From positions 52,814,498 to 52,878,497 of the forward strand of contig CM064671.1 in the NCBI GenBank assembly GCA_032717465.1: 64,000 nucleotides of DNA. Reading direction: 5' to 3'. Position numbers and translations under genes: made by a program. The notes under the pieces are model-generated. The model worked only from the letters and a program-made list of their open reading frames with translations. It had not been told where the DNA came from and did not search any database. Positions 44,436 through 55,628 of this stretch are shown piece by piece. This DNA comes from Coenobita brevimanus. Lineage: Eukaryota > Arthropoda > Malacostraca > Decapoda > Coenobitidae. Within the stretch, counting starts at the first letter, position 1, and the number at the start of each line of letters is the position of its first letter.

Positions 44436-45351
44436 GGAGGAGTTCTTTCGCCATTGTTGTTTGTTTTGGTTATGGATTATGTTATGAAAAAGGTTGAAAG
44501 GAGAACAGGTGCAGGAATTAACTGGAAAGAAAATAAGTAGCTGATGGATTTGGACTATGCTGATGGTATTGTACTGATTTGCGGAAGTATTTACGAGATG
44601 CAGAAGGTGCTTGATTGTCTGGTGGAGGAAGGAGAAAGTGGGATTGGTAATAAATTGTGGAAAGACTGAAATTATTAATATGAACGTGGAGAACGAAATC
44701 GATTGTGTAATTGCGAATAATGTGGTGAAGAATGTAGAAAACTTTAAATCTCTGGGAACGATTGTATCATCTAAGGGATCATTAAACAATGAAATTGAGG
44801 AGAGGATTAGACAGGCTTGGCGAGCTGTTGGAATGTTGAAATCTGTTTGGAATAATAATATGCTTTCGGTACATACTTAAGTGAAAATTTACAAGTCCAT
44901 GGTTAGACCAATTTTAGTTTACGGGCATGAGTCATGGTACAGTACAATTGCAACAGATCAGAAAGTATTAGGATTTAAGAATAAAATACTGAGAAGGATT
45001 CTTGGGGTAAAGTGGCAAGACAGAGTTACAAATGCAAGAGTAAGGGATATTACGAGAGTGGAACCAGTTAATGAATATGTGAGACTGTCTCGGTGGAAGT
45101 GGCTGGGGCACATATACAGAAAAGAAGGTAGTTTAATACAGGATGTGCCAGAGTGGACTGCTAGAGGAAGAAGAGGTAGCCTAAAGGTAGGCCGAAGGAA
45201 ACCTGGTTGAGGACAATGAAAAAAGAGGCAGAAGAGGAGTGTTGGTGGGACCTGAAGGAGATGGCAAGAGACAAATATTGGTGGAGAGAGTTCATTGAGG
45301 CCCTATGCATCCCGTGGGGTGCCACAGGAAATTACTGATTGATTGATTGAC
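44436..45351 (+). mobile_element. RTE-like LINE (family A), segment 3
   Basis: The LINE continues with LDYADGIVLICGS (catalytic YADD changed to YADG), INCGKTEIINMNVENEIDC, SVWNNNMLSVHT (44611-44880), then PILVYGHESWYSTIATDQK and RLSRWKWLGHIYRKEG (44881-45210). It ends in a TGAT tandem tail at about 45338-45350. An in-frame TAA at 44878 and a frameshift near 45180 break it. Confidence 0.88.
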
Positions 45352-46343
45352 AGTTACTTAAATAAATTGAATTACTTCATGAAATTTTCAAGGACGGTCT
45401 ACCTTAACAAGTTCATCTTAGTTAAAATAAAAACTAAAGCTTAATATTCACTTTACCTATAATAAAATATATAAGACCTCCTTCCATTTTCCAAGTCATT
45501 ATACCATGCATGTGCTGTACAGTGATGTATATGGAATATTGCTATAATTATAGGAAATTTATACACGTTTTTACTATATAATTGTCCATAAAAAGTTAAA
45601 TCCAGCAGCATGTAATTTATTAATAGTACAGACTGCTAACCAGAAAACTAGAGCAAATCCCTGGGTTATTGAGTCATTCTGAACCAGCACTATACATTGT
45701 TTTGTAAATTGCTCTGCTCCTAACAGGGACAACTATATTAAAAGTTGTGCATATACTATTGCACACAGGATATATTCCTTTGAGGGAAACAGTTTCCATA
45801 TTACCACTTGTCTAGCAAAACTCGAATTCAAGAGATTGGGTTTGCTTAACAGATTCTGTAGTTTCTTTACTGTGCTGACTTTGTACAGAAGCCTTGCTTA
45901 TGGTATATTACTCAGTGTCAGGGACTCAGCACTTGCACATGCAGATTCTCCGAACAGGTGAAGGCAAAGACTTCCCATCATATCAGTTATCCTCATCTAA
46001 CTGAGTCCATGCAAGTTTTCTCGGTCTTCCACTATATTGAATCTCATTCCTTCTACTACATCTGATATAACTGTCACTACGCATCTTATTAATCTCTTGT
46101 ATCCCGTCCTGATTATGGTTTACATACCGCTGCCGTCAAGTAGCGAATTATCATCCCAGTCTCTGACTACGTCATTAATGTATTAAAGCATTAGCTGATA
46201 CAGCTTATCCTTCATTTATGAACTGATCAACCCTGGAACTAATTTGCTAATCCTTTATTTTCTTCTGCACATGAGTTTCAGTCTAAAATGTATTGTGTTG
46301 CGTCATCTGGAGATGAATGTTTTGTTCCATTTTTTCTGGAAGT

Positions 46344-46346
<3 letters not shown>

Positions 46347-46375
<29 letters not shown>
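46347..46375. repeat. 29-base poly-A run
   Basis: A pure A tract. It could be the tail of an unidentified plus-strand retroposon ending here, but I recognise nothing upstream. Confidence 0.9.
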
Positions 46376-46377
<2 letters not shown>

Positions 46378-46699
46378 TTTCCTGCCTTTGACATTTTCGT
46401 AAAACTACATAAAAAAAAAAAAAAACACTTAGAGAGTAGACATAATTGATTATGAATTATGTGCTGATTTCTTGACTATCATTACAATCATGATTACACA
46501 ATGTTGGATGTATTTGATTGCAGTAACAATTATTTGCTGTGTCATGATTACAGTTATGATTCTTGATAATTCCTATATAAATATCTATGCCCCTTTTTGA
46601 TAGTGGTTTTACCCTTATATTTTATTGGTTTGGTTCATGATAGATGGTTATATATTAATTTCCGTTTCCCACCATTAACAAACAACTAGCAAATGAGTC

Positions 46700-47220
46700 C
46701 GTTTCCGGCTACACCTCGTAATCATCTACTAACCCATCTGTTTTCCTCCATGGATCTCCGTTCATACCACTGACCCATTTTCCTCTATGTACCTATAACC
46801 CCTTTGGACACATATTCACCATGGATCAATTTCCCCCTTGAACATATTTTCGTCCCACTGGCCTACTTTCCTTCATGATCCTCTGTTCCCCATTGACCCA
46901 TTTTCCCACATGAACGTGCTTTGTCTCATGGAACTCTATCTCATGGACTTTATAATTCATGGACTTATATTTCTTTGTGGACCGATTTGACCATGGACTT
47001 ATTTGCCTCCTGGGTCTATTTTCCTGTTTTCTATTTCCCCACTTGGACCTGTTTTCCACCATAGACCTAATCTTACCATAAATTGATTTTTTTCTGTCTG
47101 GATCAATTATCCCTCGAATGACCTGTGATCCATGAACCAGTTTTCCTCATGGACCTATTTTCCCTCCGGGGACCCACTTAGCACCTGGTTCAATTTTACC
47201 TCATACATGTCTTCTTCCTG
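46700..47220. repeat. Degenerate CATGGACCTATTTTCC repeat
   Basis: Phrases such as CATGGACCTATTTTCCCTC, CATGGACTTATTTGCCTCC and CATTGACCCATTTTCCCAC recur with roughly 20-base spacing across about 500 bases. It is an old, diverged minisatellite. The short open frame on the minus strand at 46826-47062 is a product of this periodicity. Confidence 0.7.
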
Positions 47221-47558
47221 TTGGAGACTCCAAATTCTTACAGATTCTGTATATTTATTTTCATTACAAATTAATGATTAATCCACAAGGCTTGGTATTA
47301 TAGGCTATAGCAACTGCATACAGGGAAATGGACAGTAATTCTGTTTCCTGCAACTTCGTTCTTTTAACTTTGATCTCTTCCAATACTACATCATGTTTTT
47401 TTTTGTTTTTGTTTTTTTGAGTCACAATGCTTCAGTTCGCTCGTCATTTTCGGAATACACTGAAGAGGGCATTGTAGTCCATAATTTTAAGATGAGAAAT
47501 ATCTGACAATAGGTCTTTTACAGGAAAATCCGGAAAGAATGCAAAAAGCTTCCCTTTG

Positions 47559-47641
<83 letters not shown>
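47559..47641. repeat. (TA)n microsatellite
   Basis: About 82 bases of AT repeat with one C, 40 bases upstream of the Penelope-like element's target duplication. Confidence 0.95.
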
Positions 47642-47642
<1 letters not shown>

Positions 47643-48139
47643 CATTTTTCACCACGTACTAAAAAGTCGGACCTATTTATGTAGATCAGTTTTTAGGATA
47701 CACAAACACAACTCTGACAGACAAAAAATGATGTATTTCCAAACAGTGTCGGCGACAGCTGTCGCCCTCTCCAGTGGATCTACATACCAAAAGTGGTGCA
47801 CACAGTTAATGAGAAGCTGCTTATATGGAGGGTAATCACCTTTTTTTTTTTTTTTTTTACCACACCGGATGTGACGACCTGGCTCTCCCTCTACTCTGTC
47901 CCCGACCTGAGTGAGGGATTACAAGGGGCTGCAAGGACCTGGCCAACAATCTTCTCATCACAGGATCTAATTTATACATTCCTTCACTATGGGTAAAATT
48001 ATTATATTTCTATACATGCAGATTCTGTTGTCCTACTGTTCTTATAAATACTACATATGTACAAAATTTTGCTAGAATTCCAGCCGATTCTATGGTCGTT
48101 TTCTGAAGTGAACGTACAGTAGGATACACTGGGTTATTT

Positions 48140-49126
48140 ATGTTGCCTATCTTGCAAGAGTACTTGTTTTCCCCTCTGAAGAGGTTACCCACAAACTTTA
48201 ATAAGAAAGTCAAAAGCCTTTCGAAGGATGTGCCAAACATTGATACAATTAGGTTCATTCAAATTAGTCCAAAATTACATTACGTTTATGGATTACCAAA
48301 GACCCATAAACAACAGATTCCCCTTTGCCCAATCATCTCAGAGTGTGCCCCGTTCATCTACTTTAAAAATTTCCAGTGAACAAATTAACACCATTGGTTG
48401 GCACATTCTTTAAATCCCATGTCCAAAACTCTATTGATTTTATTCATAAGATTAAGTCTCTGAGTTTCTCCAGTGGCAGATTGGTTAGTTTTGATGTAGA
48501 TTCGCATTTTACTGAAGTCTCCATTGAAGATATAATTAGTTTCTTGGAAGAAAATTACCTAATTGTAACACCGATCTCGGCATGCCACATGATGTCTTTC
48601 TCCAACTTATTAGGCTATTTGTGCAGTGTCATGCATTTCCTTTTGGTACACAGTTTTTCATGGAAGAGTTTGGTATGGGTATGGGCTCGCCCTCTCTCCC
48701 ATTCTTAGTAACCTGTACATGGAATATTTCGAATCCAACCTTCTTTCCACCATATCTCCTTAAAATCTTACTTGGTATGGGTATGTTGATGATGTGTTTT
48801 CCTTTTGGCCAGACATATACACTAACTTTGACGATTTTCTCACAGAATTAAATGCATTGGTTCCCTCATTTCAATCTAAAGTTGAATGGGAAAATAATGG
48901 CTCCCTTCAATTTTTAGATATATTTATGCATATGGATGAACGTGGGACACTCAGCTTTTCTGTATACAGGAAACCAACCCAGTGCAGTTTGTATATAGAA
49001 TACTATTCATATCACCACAGTTCCACTCAAATATCAGTTATTTCGTCTATGTTCCTTAGGGCACTCAGAATCAATTGTTCTCAAAATCTGGGTACGACAA
49101 ACACTAAGATATGGACAATATTTTAA
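48140..49126 (+). pseudogene. Penelope-like reverse transcriptase
   Basis: Broken frames give KLHYVYGLPKTHKQQIPLCP (the Penelope RT signature YGLPK.HK...LRPI), then RLVSFDVDSHFTEVSIEDI (first catalytic Asp), and WYGYVDDVFSFWP at about 48775-48820, with the catalytic YVDD intact. Next come LQFLDIFMH and SVYRKPTQC. Several frameshifts separate these blocks, so it is not functional. This RT group is related to telomerase and primes on cut DNA ends. Confidence 0.85.
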
Positions 49127-49187
49127 GATCTAAAATATCCCAATTGGTTTACAAGGCAAGTTTATTTTAAAGCCAGAAAAGCCTTTT

Positions 49188-49641
49188 TTGTACTTAGACC
49201 AACATCACAGAGCCAACAAAATAAGCCATACATCACAGTACTGTATGTGTCAGATCTTAGCTTTGAAGTCTGTGAGTTATGATTTGGATGTAAACATTGT
49301 ATTTAGATGTACTTCCACATTAAGGTCAATGTTTGTAAAGAATAAACCATTAGTAACGAAACTGCAGGCGTATACAAAATTCCAAGTAGAGACTGTGACT
49401 TGATTAATATTGGTGAAACTGGAAGGGATTACGACACTCACATTAAGGAACACAGTTATGCTTGTAAGATAGGCAACATTAATAACGCAGTGTACATTCA
49501 CTCTTCATTAAACGACCATAGAGTCGACTGGAATTCTAGCAAAATTTTGTACAAGTGTAGTAATTATAAGAAGCGTAGGACAGTAGAAGCTGTATATATA
49601 GAGATATTAATTTTAACCATAGTGAAGGAATGTATAAATTA
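49188..49641 (+). pseudogene. Penelope-like GIY-YIG endonuclease
   Basis: The frame from 49400 reads NIGETGRDYDTHIKEH, the second half of the GIY-YIG nuclease (usual text YIGETGR....R..EH), then KIGNINNAVYIH and VDWNSSKILY. The preceding frame (49188-49403) carries the linker with Cys residues. The C-terminal part of the same gene is found inverted at about 48010-48170. The nuclease nicks the target DNA. Confidence 0.82.
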
Positions 49642-49833
49642 GATCCAATGATGAGAGGATTAGTGGCCAGGTCCTTTCTGCCCCTTGTAATCTCTCACTC
49701 AGGTCGGGAAAAGAGTACAGGGAGAGTCAGGTGATGTTACATCCAGTGTGGTTGAGAAATAAAAAAGAAGTGTAGTTACCCTGCATATAAGAAGCTTCTC
49801 AGTAATTGTAGGTATCACTCTTGCTTTGTAGAT

Positions 49834-49872
49834 CCACTGAAGAGGGCGACAGCTGTCGCCGAAACTGTTTGG
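49834..49872 (+). ncRNA. Hammerhead-ribozyme-like core
   Basis: The core reads CCA, CTGAAGA (49837-49843), a hairpin GGCGAC-AGCT-GTCGCC (49845-49860), GAAA (49861-49864), a minimal CTGTT, then TGG (49870-49872). CTGANGA and GAAA around a stem II hairpin are the invariant hammerhead core. CCA pairs with TGG as stem I, and stem III is almost absent, as in the small hammerheads known from Penelope-like elements. One extra G (49844) precedes stem II. The inverted copy at 47749-47780 has both core motifs mutated (CTGGAGA, GACA). Self-cleavage is inferred, not shown. Confidence 0.6.
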
Positions 49873-50092
49873 CAATACATCATTTTTTGTCTGCCTGTGT
49901 GGGTAATTGTATCCTATTTCATGGTCACGACAGTGTGACTCTTCAGCTGTAGATCAGTTTTTATTTTTAAAGCTGTCGCTTCATGTCAGTTAGACACTTA
50001 TTACCTATGTATTATGAGTGTAGGTGATATCAGACACTCAGGCTTCTATTGTAATACTATCTTATACATATCAGCACAAGTATACTCTTTAA

Positions 50093-50834
50093 CCCGCCCC
50101 GTCCCGTCGACGTATGGGTATGTTGCAACGATTTTCATTTGCCAGTCCTGGCGACGTACCGGTACGTCGTGCAATTGCAAGGTCCCTAATTTGCAATTTG
50201 CAATTTTCGCGAGTGATTTTTCGTATGTATACATGAGACACCTTCCTCTATTCCTCTACAATATGCCAAGCAGGGACAATGCCTTACACCACATAACCTC
50301 CCCCCTCCCCCCCTCACGCCATTGTCTCGGCAATTCACCTGTTACCAGTGACCTGGCCAATAAAGACATTCAGGGCCAGAGTGATTCCCCAATCGATGAC
50401 AATGTGGAGGACAAGGTTACATAGCATTAGAGGAAGAAACAGACAGAAATGATTATCAGGTAATGTGGGAAAAAAAGGTCATGAATGGTGATTAGTTAGT
50501 GAGTGAAACAATGCTTATAATGCCTATATTACTGCTTGAAAACCAATATACTCTCATACTACATATAAATTCGTACCAAGTAAATAGATAAATACCGTTT
50601 ATGAATGGATAAAATAGTTACTCTCCCATAGAACTCGTTTTCTTTGGTGCCAGCATGTTAGAAAACCCAGTCAGGTAAGGAGGAACTCCTACCTGGATTG
50701 AGTATTTTAAACCTCATGTGAGAATTTTCGATGTTTCTCACCAAAAGCAGAGGTTTTAGGGAAAAAAAAAAAAATCGAAAATACCTCGGGACTGGGGGAT
50801 GTCAGGGGTGCGGAAAACCTCGGGACGTGATGGG
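50093..50834. mobile_element. piggyBac-type MITE, 742 bp
   Basis: It is flanked by TTAA (50089-50092 and 50835-50838). The ends read inward as CCCGCCCCGTCCCG and CCCATCACGTCCCG. The left subterminal region is shared with the single end at 37253. The short frame inside at 50230-50420 has no recognisable domain. Confidence 0.82.
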
Positions 50835-50981
50835 TTAATAATAAAGCTATCTTAATTCTTGACTCTACTGTACAATATTTGATTGGCCTGTCCAGCTGAA
50901 ATGTGTGAGGTGAGTAGGGTGTGTTTGATTCACGGCTGGTGAATGCTCACCGATTATGTAAATCTACAGCTCTTCTTATTG

Positions 50982-51178
50982 TACGACCTCGTCTCAGGGG
51001 AGATCACCCATCGAATTTAAGCATATTAATAAGCGGAGGAAAAGAAACCAACAGGGATTCCATTAGTAGGGGCAACTGAATTGGGAAGAGTCCAACTCAT
51101 AACCTCGAACCCTCATTGAGGCGTCTTCGAGGGGTGCTGCATTTCAGAGGGTCCACCACACTGACATGCTTCACCTGG
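50982..51178 (+). pseudogene. 5' fragment of 28S rRNA
   Basis: About 197 bases match the start of metazoan 28S rRNA: ACGACCTCGTCTCAGGGGAG, AAGCATATTAATAAGCGGAG, GAAAAGAAACCAACAGGG and, further on, TTTCAGAGGGTCCACCAC. Substitutions in highly conserved positions, and the lack of flanking rDNA, show it is a dispersed pseudogene rather than an active unit. Its right end runs straight into an antisense gypsy gag. Confidence 0.88.
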
Positions 51179-51760
51179 TTATCTTCATGCTGTCTGCACT
51201 CCATTGCTATTCCCTCATTAATCTTCAGCTGGGTGTCCACATGCTGTTTTCACTGCATCAATATTTCCTCATTAATTGTCTTCAACTGGTCATCTACATG
51301 CTATTTACACTCCATCACATTATTGCTTACCTTATACTTCTGCTGCTTGAGCTTGGCACCTATTTCCTCCTTAAGCTGTTGCTATTGTTCCTTCATGTCC
51401 TCCATGAATGCATCTAGCTGTCCTTGCACCCTCAGTTGTACTTCCCTCTGTTGCTCCTGTAATACCTCTTGGAGTTGTTCATATCGTTCTTTTCCTTCCT
51501 AACACTGTGCCTGTAGTTGTTCTTTGAGTTCTTTCTGACCTTCATTCTGTGCCTGTAATTGTTCTTTGATTTCATTCTGTCCTTCATTCTGTGCCTGCAT
51601 TTGTACACTAAGGGCCTGTAATTGTTCTTGTACTGTAGTCGTAGACTTTGTGCTTGTAATTGGACACTTTGTGATTAGAATAGTTTCATAATTGCACCCA
51701 GTGATGCCTCTTCTACCCTAGCTTGGCATCTTGTCTGGACACCTTCTGCCTCCATGTCAA
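51179..51760 (-). pseudogene. gypsy-type gag with coiled-coil repeats
   Basis: The minus strand from about 51755 reads MEAEGVQTRCQARVEE, then repeated blocks: QLQAQNEGQ, KEQLQAQ, LQEVLQEQQREVQLR and three rounds of a unit like CRQHVDTQLKINEE. The heptad-like Leu/Gln spacing predicts a long coiled coil, found in gag proteins of some gypsy elements. Stops and shifts break it. It lies after the RT fragment (51775-52520) on the same strand, the wrong order for one element, so two copies have been joined. It runs into antisense 28S rRNA sequence. Confidence 0.55.
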
Positions 51761-51774
51761 AGGTTAAACTCACT

Positions 51775-52520
51775 GTAGCACTTAGTGGGTTTCAGCATGA
51801 GGTGCACTGTGCAGATTCTGTTCAACATCTCTGACAGCCTCTCCAGTTCCTAGTCAAAAGTCCATCCAAAGATAATTACATCGACCAGATAGATGAGACC
51901 TCTGCCAGTGCAGGCCTTCCAGTACACGATCCATTAGATGCTCAAAAGTAGCTGGGACATTGCATGGGCCAAAAGGGATCACATTGAACTGCGATAAACT
52001 CCGCCCATATGAAAAAGCCGTCTTCTTTTTACCCTTCTCTGCAACCTTGACCTGATAATATCCTGCCTTCATGTCTTGGGTGGAGAACCGCTTAGCACTG
52101 GACAGAGCATCCAGGGTGTCATCAATTCTTGGAAAGGGGTATGCGTCTTTCACCGTCACATCATTCAGGGCTTGATAATCTATATAGCACTTAACTGAGC
52201 CATCCTTTCTTCACTCACAGGTGCCCACTAGTGACCTGGTTATGGGACTCATCCAAGATCTTGGACCTTATCTTGTTTGGAACCACCAGTTACCAATAAT
52301 TGCTGTGGTCATCTGGTTTCTCCCACTGAGTAGTCTGTTGTTCAATGAAGAAGGTCCCACTGGCTCCAGTAACTTTTGGTCGTAGGGCTGAATCTAAAAA
52401 CCTCTTCCTTAGATGGTCGCACTGTACTCTGCTGCAGCCACTCTAGCACTGGTTATAAATCTGCATCCTTTACAGGCATTCTCCATCTGATGCTGGCCCT
52501 GTCACTGCAGCACAGCTGCC
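51775..52520 (-). pseudogene. gypsy RT fragment
   Basis: Frame 51854-52159 has VKDAYPFPRIDDTLDAL, FSTQDMKAGYYQVKVAEK and VPATFEHLMDRVLEGLHW. The flanks give KPTKC downstream and a linker with FIEQQTTQW upstream. It is the N-terminal half of a Ty3/gypsy RT of the same family as the copy at 62503-62955. The catalytic YLDD region is broken by a frameshift after LHW. The rest of pol is absent. Confidence 0.8.
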
Positions 52521-52599
52521 TTTCTTACTATGTTTTTCCTTCTTCCTAGTGGTAAGTGGGGGCACCCATCATCAACCCACTTAGTGTAGTGGTACCCTG

Positions 52600-53698
52600 T
52601 TTTTAGGGTAGCTCTACATTGAGTGGCAAGCCAAATGTTTTCCTGTAAACCAGGAATTCATTTACAATGCCTGGTGGTAACCTTATAACCAACCGACACG
52701 TGTTCCCTACATGACACCAAGTGGGTTGGCGGATGGTTAGTGCCCACTTCCTGGAAAACAACTAACTAAAAATACGAACATGAAGCCTTGGACCAGAACT
52801 AACCAAAAGATGACGACTAAGGTCTGAACAGAGGACATGATATGGATGGCGATGTGGATTGTAAGGGATGCAAATGACGAGGTGAAAGAGAGATTGTCCA
52901 GGTGCTTGAGGATGCAAAAGTGGATGTATATGGATTAACTAAAACTAAATGGAGAGGGGGCTGTGTGAGAGAATGGGAGTATGGATGGGGGATATGTGCA
53001 GGAGTTAGTGAGACTGAGAGGGCAAAAGAAGGAGTGTGTATTGTTGTGAGTAACAGATGGAAGGAGAATATAAGAGAGTATGGATCAGTTGGGTAAGACT
53101 GAAAGTTGGACTACAAATGTCGGTGATTGTGTGTTTGTATGTGTCAACGCAAGACCGTGCAAGCAGAGTGAGAGAAGAGTTCTGGACAAATGTAGAAGTG
53201 TGCATGGAAAAGTTTGAAAGAAATGAGAGAGTGTTTTTGATTGATGATATGAATCGTCAAGAAGTGAATGTGAAGATGGGTGGAGTAGCTGGTGAGCAGG
53301 GTGTGCCTGCTGAGATAGATGAGAATGGCAGTGCTTTAGTGGACATTTTTGCTGGGAGGGGGTTGGTGATAGCCAATACCCTCTTCAGGCACAAAATGAT
53401 CCACAGGTATACATGGCAACTGATGAGAAGGGTGGGTGGTGAACTGAATGAAAGGAAGGCAATGACTGATTATGTGTGTGTGGATGAAAGGATGCGAAGA
53501 TGTGTAATGGAAGCAAGATCATGTAGTAGTTGGGGGAGTGGAATTTCTGACCCCCACTTGGTGGTGGTCAGAATCAAGGTCCATGTAAAATGGGGAAGCA
53601 GAAGAAAGGAAGGATGGGAGGAAGGAGTAGATGCAAGGAGAGTTGAAAGGTTACAAGAATATGAGAAAAAGACAGAGTATAAGAGAGAAGTGGAGTAG
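52600..53698 (+). mobile_element. RTE-like LINE (family B), endonuclease part
   Basis: Frames 52902-53096 and 53057-53698 encode VDVYGLTKTKWRG (the ..E/KTKW block), GVCIVVSNRWKENI, VFLIDDMNRQEV (in place of the usual GDMNA), GLVIANTLFRHKMIHRYTW and SDPHLVVVRIK (usual SDH). It is the AP-endonuclease of a family B LINE. The frame breaks off at about 53698 and the protein resumes at 59729 (YELEQMGDVEGVCKIFTEE), so a 6 kb block is inserted here. The 5' limit near 52.6 kb is a guess. Confidence 0.78.
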
Positions 53699-55628
53699 AC
53701 TGTAGCACCAGTCGACCAGGGCAGTACTCCCAAGGTGGATGGAAAGCTGATGACAGGGAAAACTGGAGCTCCCGTTTCATCAACCCTTAGGATTAGCTCC
53801 TGACCATCCCTTTGTTGAACTTTTACAGTGTGTCAGTGACACAGAGAGTAGACCAGCATGTTCTCCAATACATGTTTCTCTTTCACCACCAAACTACATG
53901 CACAGTACACGCTACACTTCCTTTTAAAAATTAAAAAAGAAAAATGGCACAATTAAATCTGGCCTCGCAGTCCCCAGCAGAGGGGGTCCATGAATTCCCC
54001 CACCATCTGCCCCTCTCCCTGTGACGACTCAGAGAGATGCCTAAAACCACTGTCTGACACCCTTCTTCTTCATTTGTGCAACATTCATGGCCTTTCCTCT
54101 AACTTTTTCAAACACCACCTCTCCTCCTCTAAACCTAACCTTCTGTTCTTGACAGAGACTCGGCTGTCTGATGCAACTGACAGCAAACCCTTTTCTGTTT
54201 TCTCCTACTTTCTCTATACTCATTTAAACACCAAAGGTGGCTTGTGTATATGTACGCAATGATTTATCTTGCTCATGTGTTCCTGAACTTGATTCTTCTG
54301 AACTGTCTACTCTCTGGTTTTGTCAATCTTTTACTAATTATATTTGTGCTGTTTCCTTATCTCCTAATTCTACTGACTAAGAAAATTTCTTTGACTGTCT
54401 TCTATGATGGAACACATTCTATCCATTTCTCCTTTCTCTGAGAACTCCATTCCAAGAGGTTTCAGTGTTCATCACCACCTTTGGCTCTCCTCTCCTTTCA
54501 CTGATCCACCTGTTGAATAAGACTACATCTTTTCAATCCTTAATGACTAAGAGCAGCTTGTACAGCATCCTACCCATAACCCTGACTGCCTTGGAGAGAG
54601 CTCCCACGTACTTGACCTCTTCTTTACAACTAGTCCTTCTGCTGACGCTGTTAGTCTTGCCTCTCCGTTGGGCTCCTCCGACCACACCCTTATTACCTTA
54701 ACCTGTTGTATCACTCCGGTACGGCCTGTGGACCCTCCAAAATAACGTCACCTGTGGCACTTTAGAGCTGCAGATTGGGAGGCCCCTCAAGCAGTACTTC
54801 TTTGATTTTCCATGGAATAATCATTGCTTCCATGGCTAGGAGCCATCTGAGTGTGCCTTGGACATTACAGAGGTTATTCTTTCGGGCATGGAAGCATACA
54901 TTCCCTTCTCATATCCTTTGACTAATGCAAGAAGGCCTTGGTTTAATCACGCTTGTTCTAATGCTGGCTGCAACAGGGAGAGGGCCTGTAAACGGTACCA
55001 GAGCCAACCCACACCTGAATTACATCTTTTTTTATATTTCTGCCCGGAATCGTGCTAAGTCTGTTCTTGACTTTGCTAATAATAATTTCATCCGAACTAA
55101 ATGCTATCAACTCTCCAACTCGAATTCTTCCCGTTCCTTCTGGCACCTTGCCAAAAACCTTTCTAGTAACTTTACCTCATCATCCTTCCCTCCTGTTTTC
55201 TGTTCTGATGGTTCAGTAGCTATTTCTTCTACTGATAATGCAGATCTCTTCACTCAGACTTTCTCCTCCAATTCCACCTTAGATGATTCCGATGCTGTTC
55301 CTGCATCACTTCCCCCTTCAGACTTCCTCGTGGCTGACATTAAAATTTCTTCGGCTGATGTATTTTCTGCCATTACTGGCCTCAATACTAACAAGGCATA
55401 TGGGCCTGATGGAGTCCCTCCTCTTGTCCTCAAGAACTGTGCTGCAGTGCTTACGCCCTGCCTAGGTAAACTCTTTCATCTTTGTCTGTCAACTTGTACC
55501 TTTTCTTCTTGCTGTAAGTTTGCTCTCATTCAGCCAGTCCCAAAGAAGGGTGACCATTCCCAACTCCCTAACTATCGTCCAATTGCTTTATCATCCTGTG
55601 TCACAGAAGTATTCCAATCAGTTCTGGG
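53699..55628 (+). mobile_element. jockey-like LINE, first part (UTR, endonuclease, RT start)
   Basis: A probable 5' untranslated region (53699-53989) is followed by the endonuclease: LLHLCNIHGLSSNF, NLLFLTETRLSD (catalytic ET), and in other frames SSDHTLITLTC (SDH). From 54925 a clean frame carries the linker and RT start: NRAKSVLDFANNNF, NTNKAYGPDGVPPLVLKNCA and PKKGDHSQLPNYRPIALSS. It stops at about 55628 after FQSVLG, where a piggyBac transposon interrupts it, and resumes at 58374. The endonuclease has frameshifts, so the element is dead. Confidence 0.87.

Larger units (their letters stand above)
45352..47558. other. Non-coding stretch, no gene seen
   Basis: About 2.2 kb without a recognisable frame. 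It contains an A run at 46347-46375 and a degenerate repeat at 46700-47220 (listed). Otherwise it is plain AT-rich sequence. Confidence 0.45.
47696..49947 (+). mobile_element. Penelope-like element with inverted terminal copy
   Basis: A 2252 bp insertion flanked by a perfect 16 bp duplication TGTAGATCAGTTTTTA (47680-47695 and 49948-49963). The main part encodes a Penelope-type RT and a GIY-YIG endonuclease. The first ~470 bases (47696-48170) are an inverted copy of the last ~470 (about 49440-49915), including part of the endonuclease gene. Such upstream partial copies (pLTRs), direct or inverted, are known for Penelope-like elements. The RT N-terminus is missing, so the copy is 5'-truncated. 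Confidence 0.9.

Noticed and set aside
47749..47780. Second functional hammerhead in the inverted copy
   Set aside because: The core motifs are altered (CTGGAGA for CTGANGA, GACA for GAAA), so it is expected to be inactive.
50982..51178. Active ribosomal RNA gene
   Set aside because: Only about 197 bases, with changes at universally conserved positions and no 5.8S/ITS or remaining 28S next to it.
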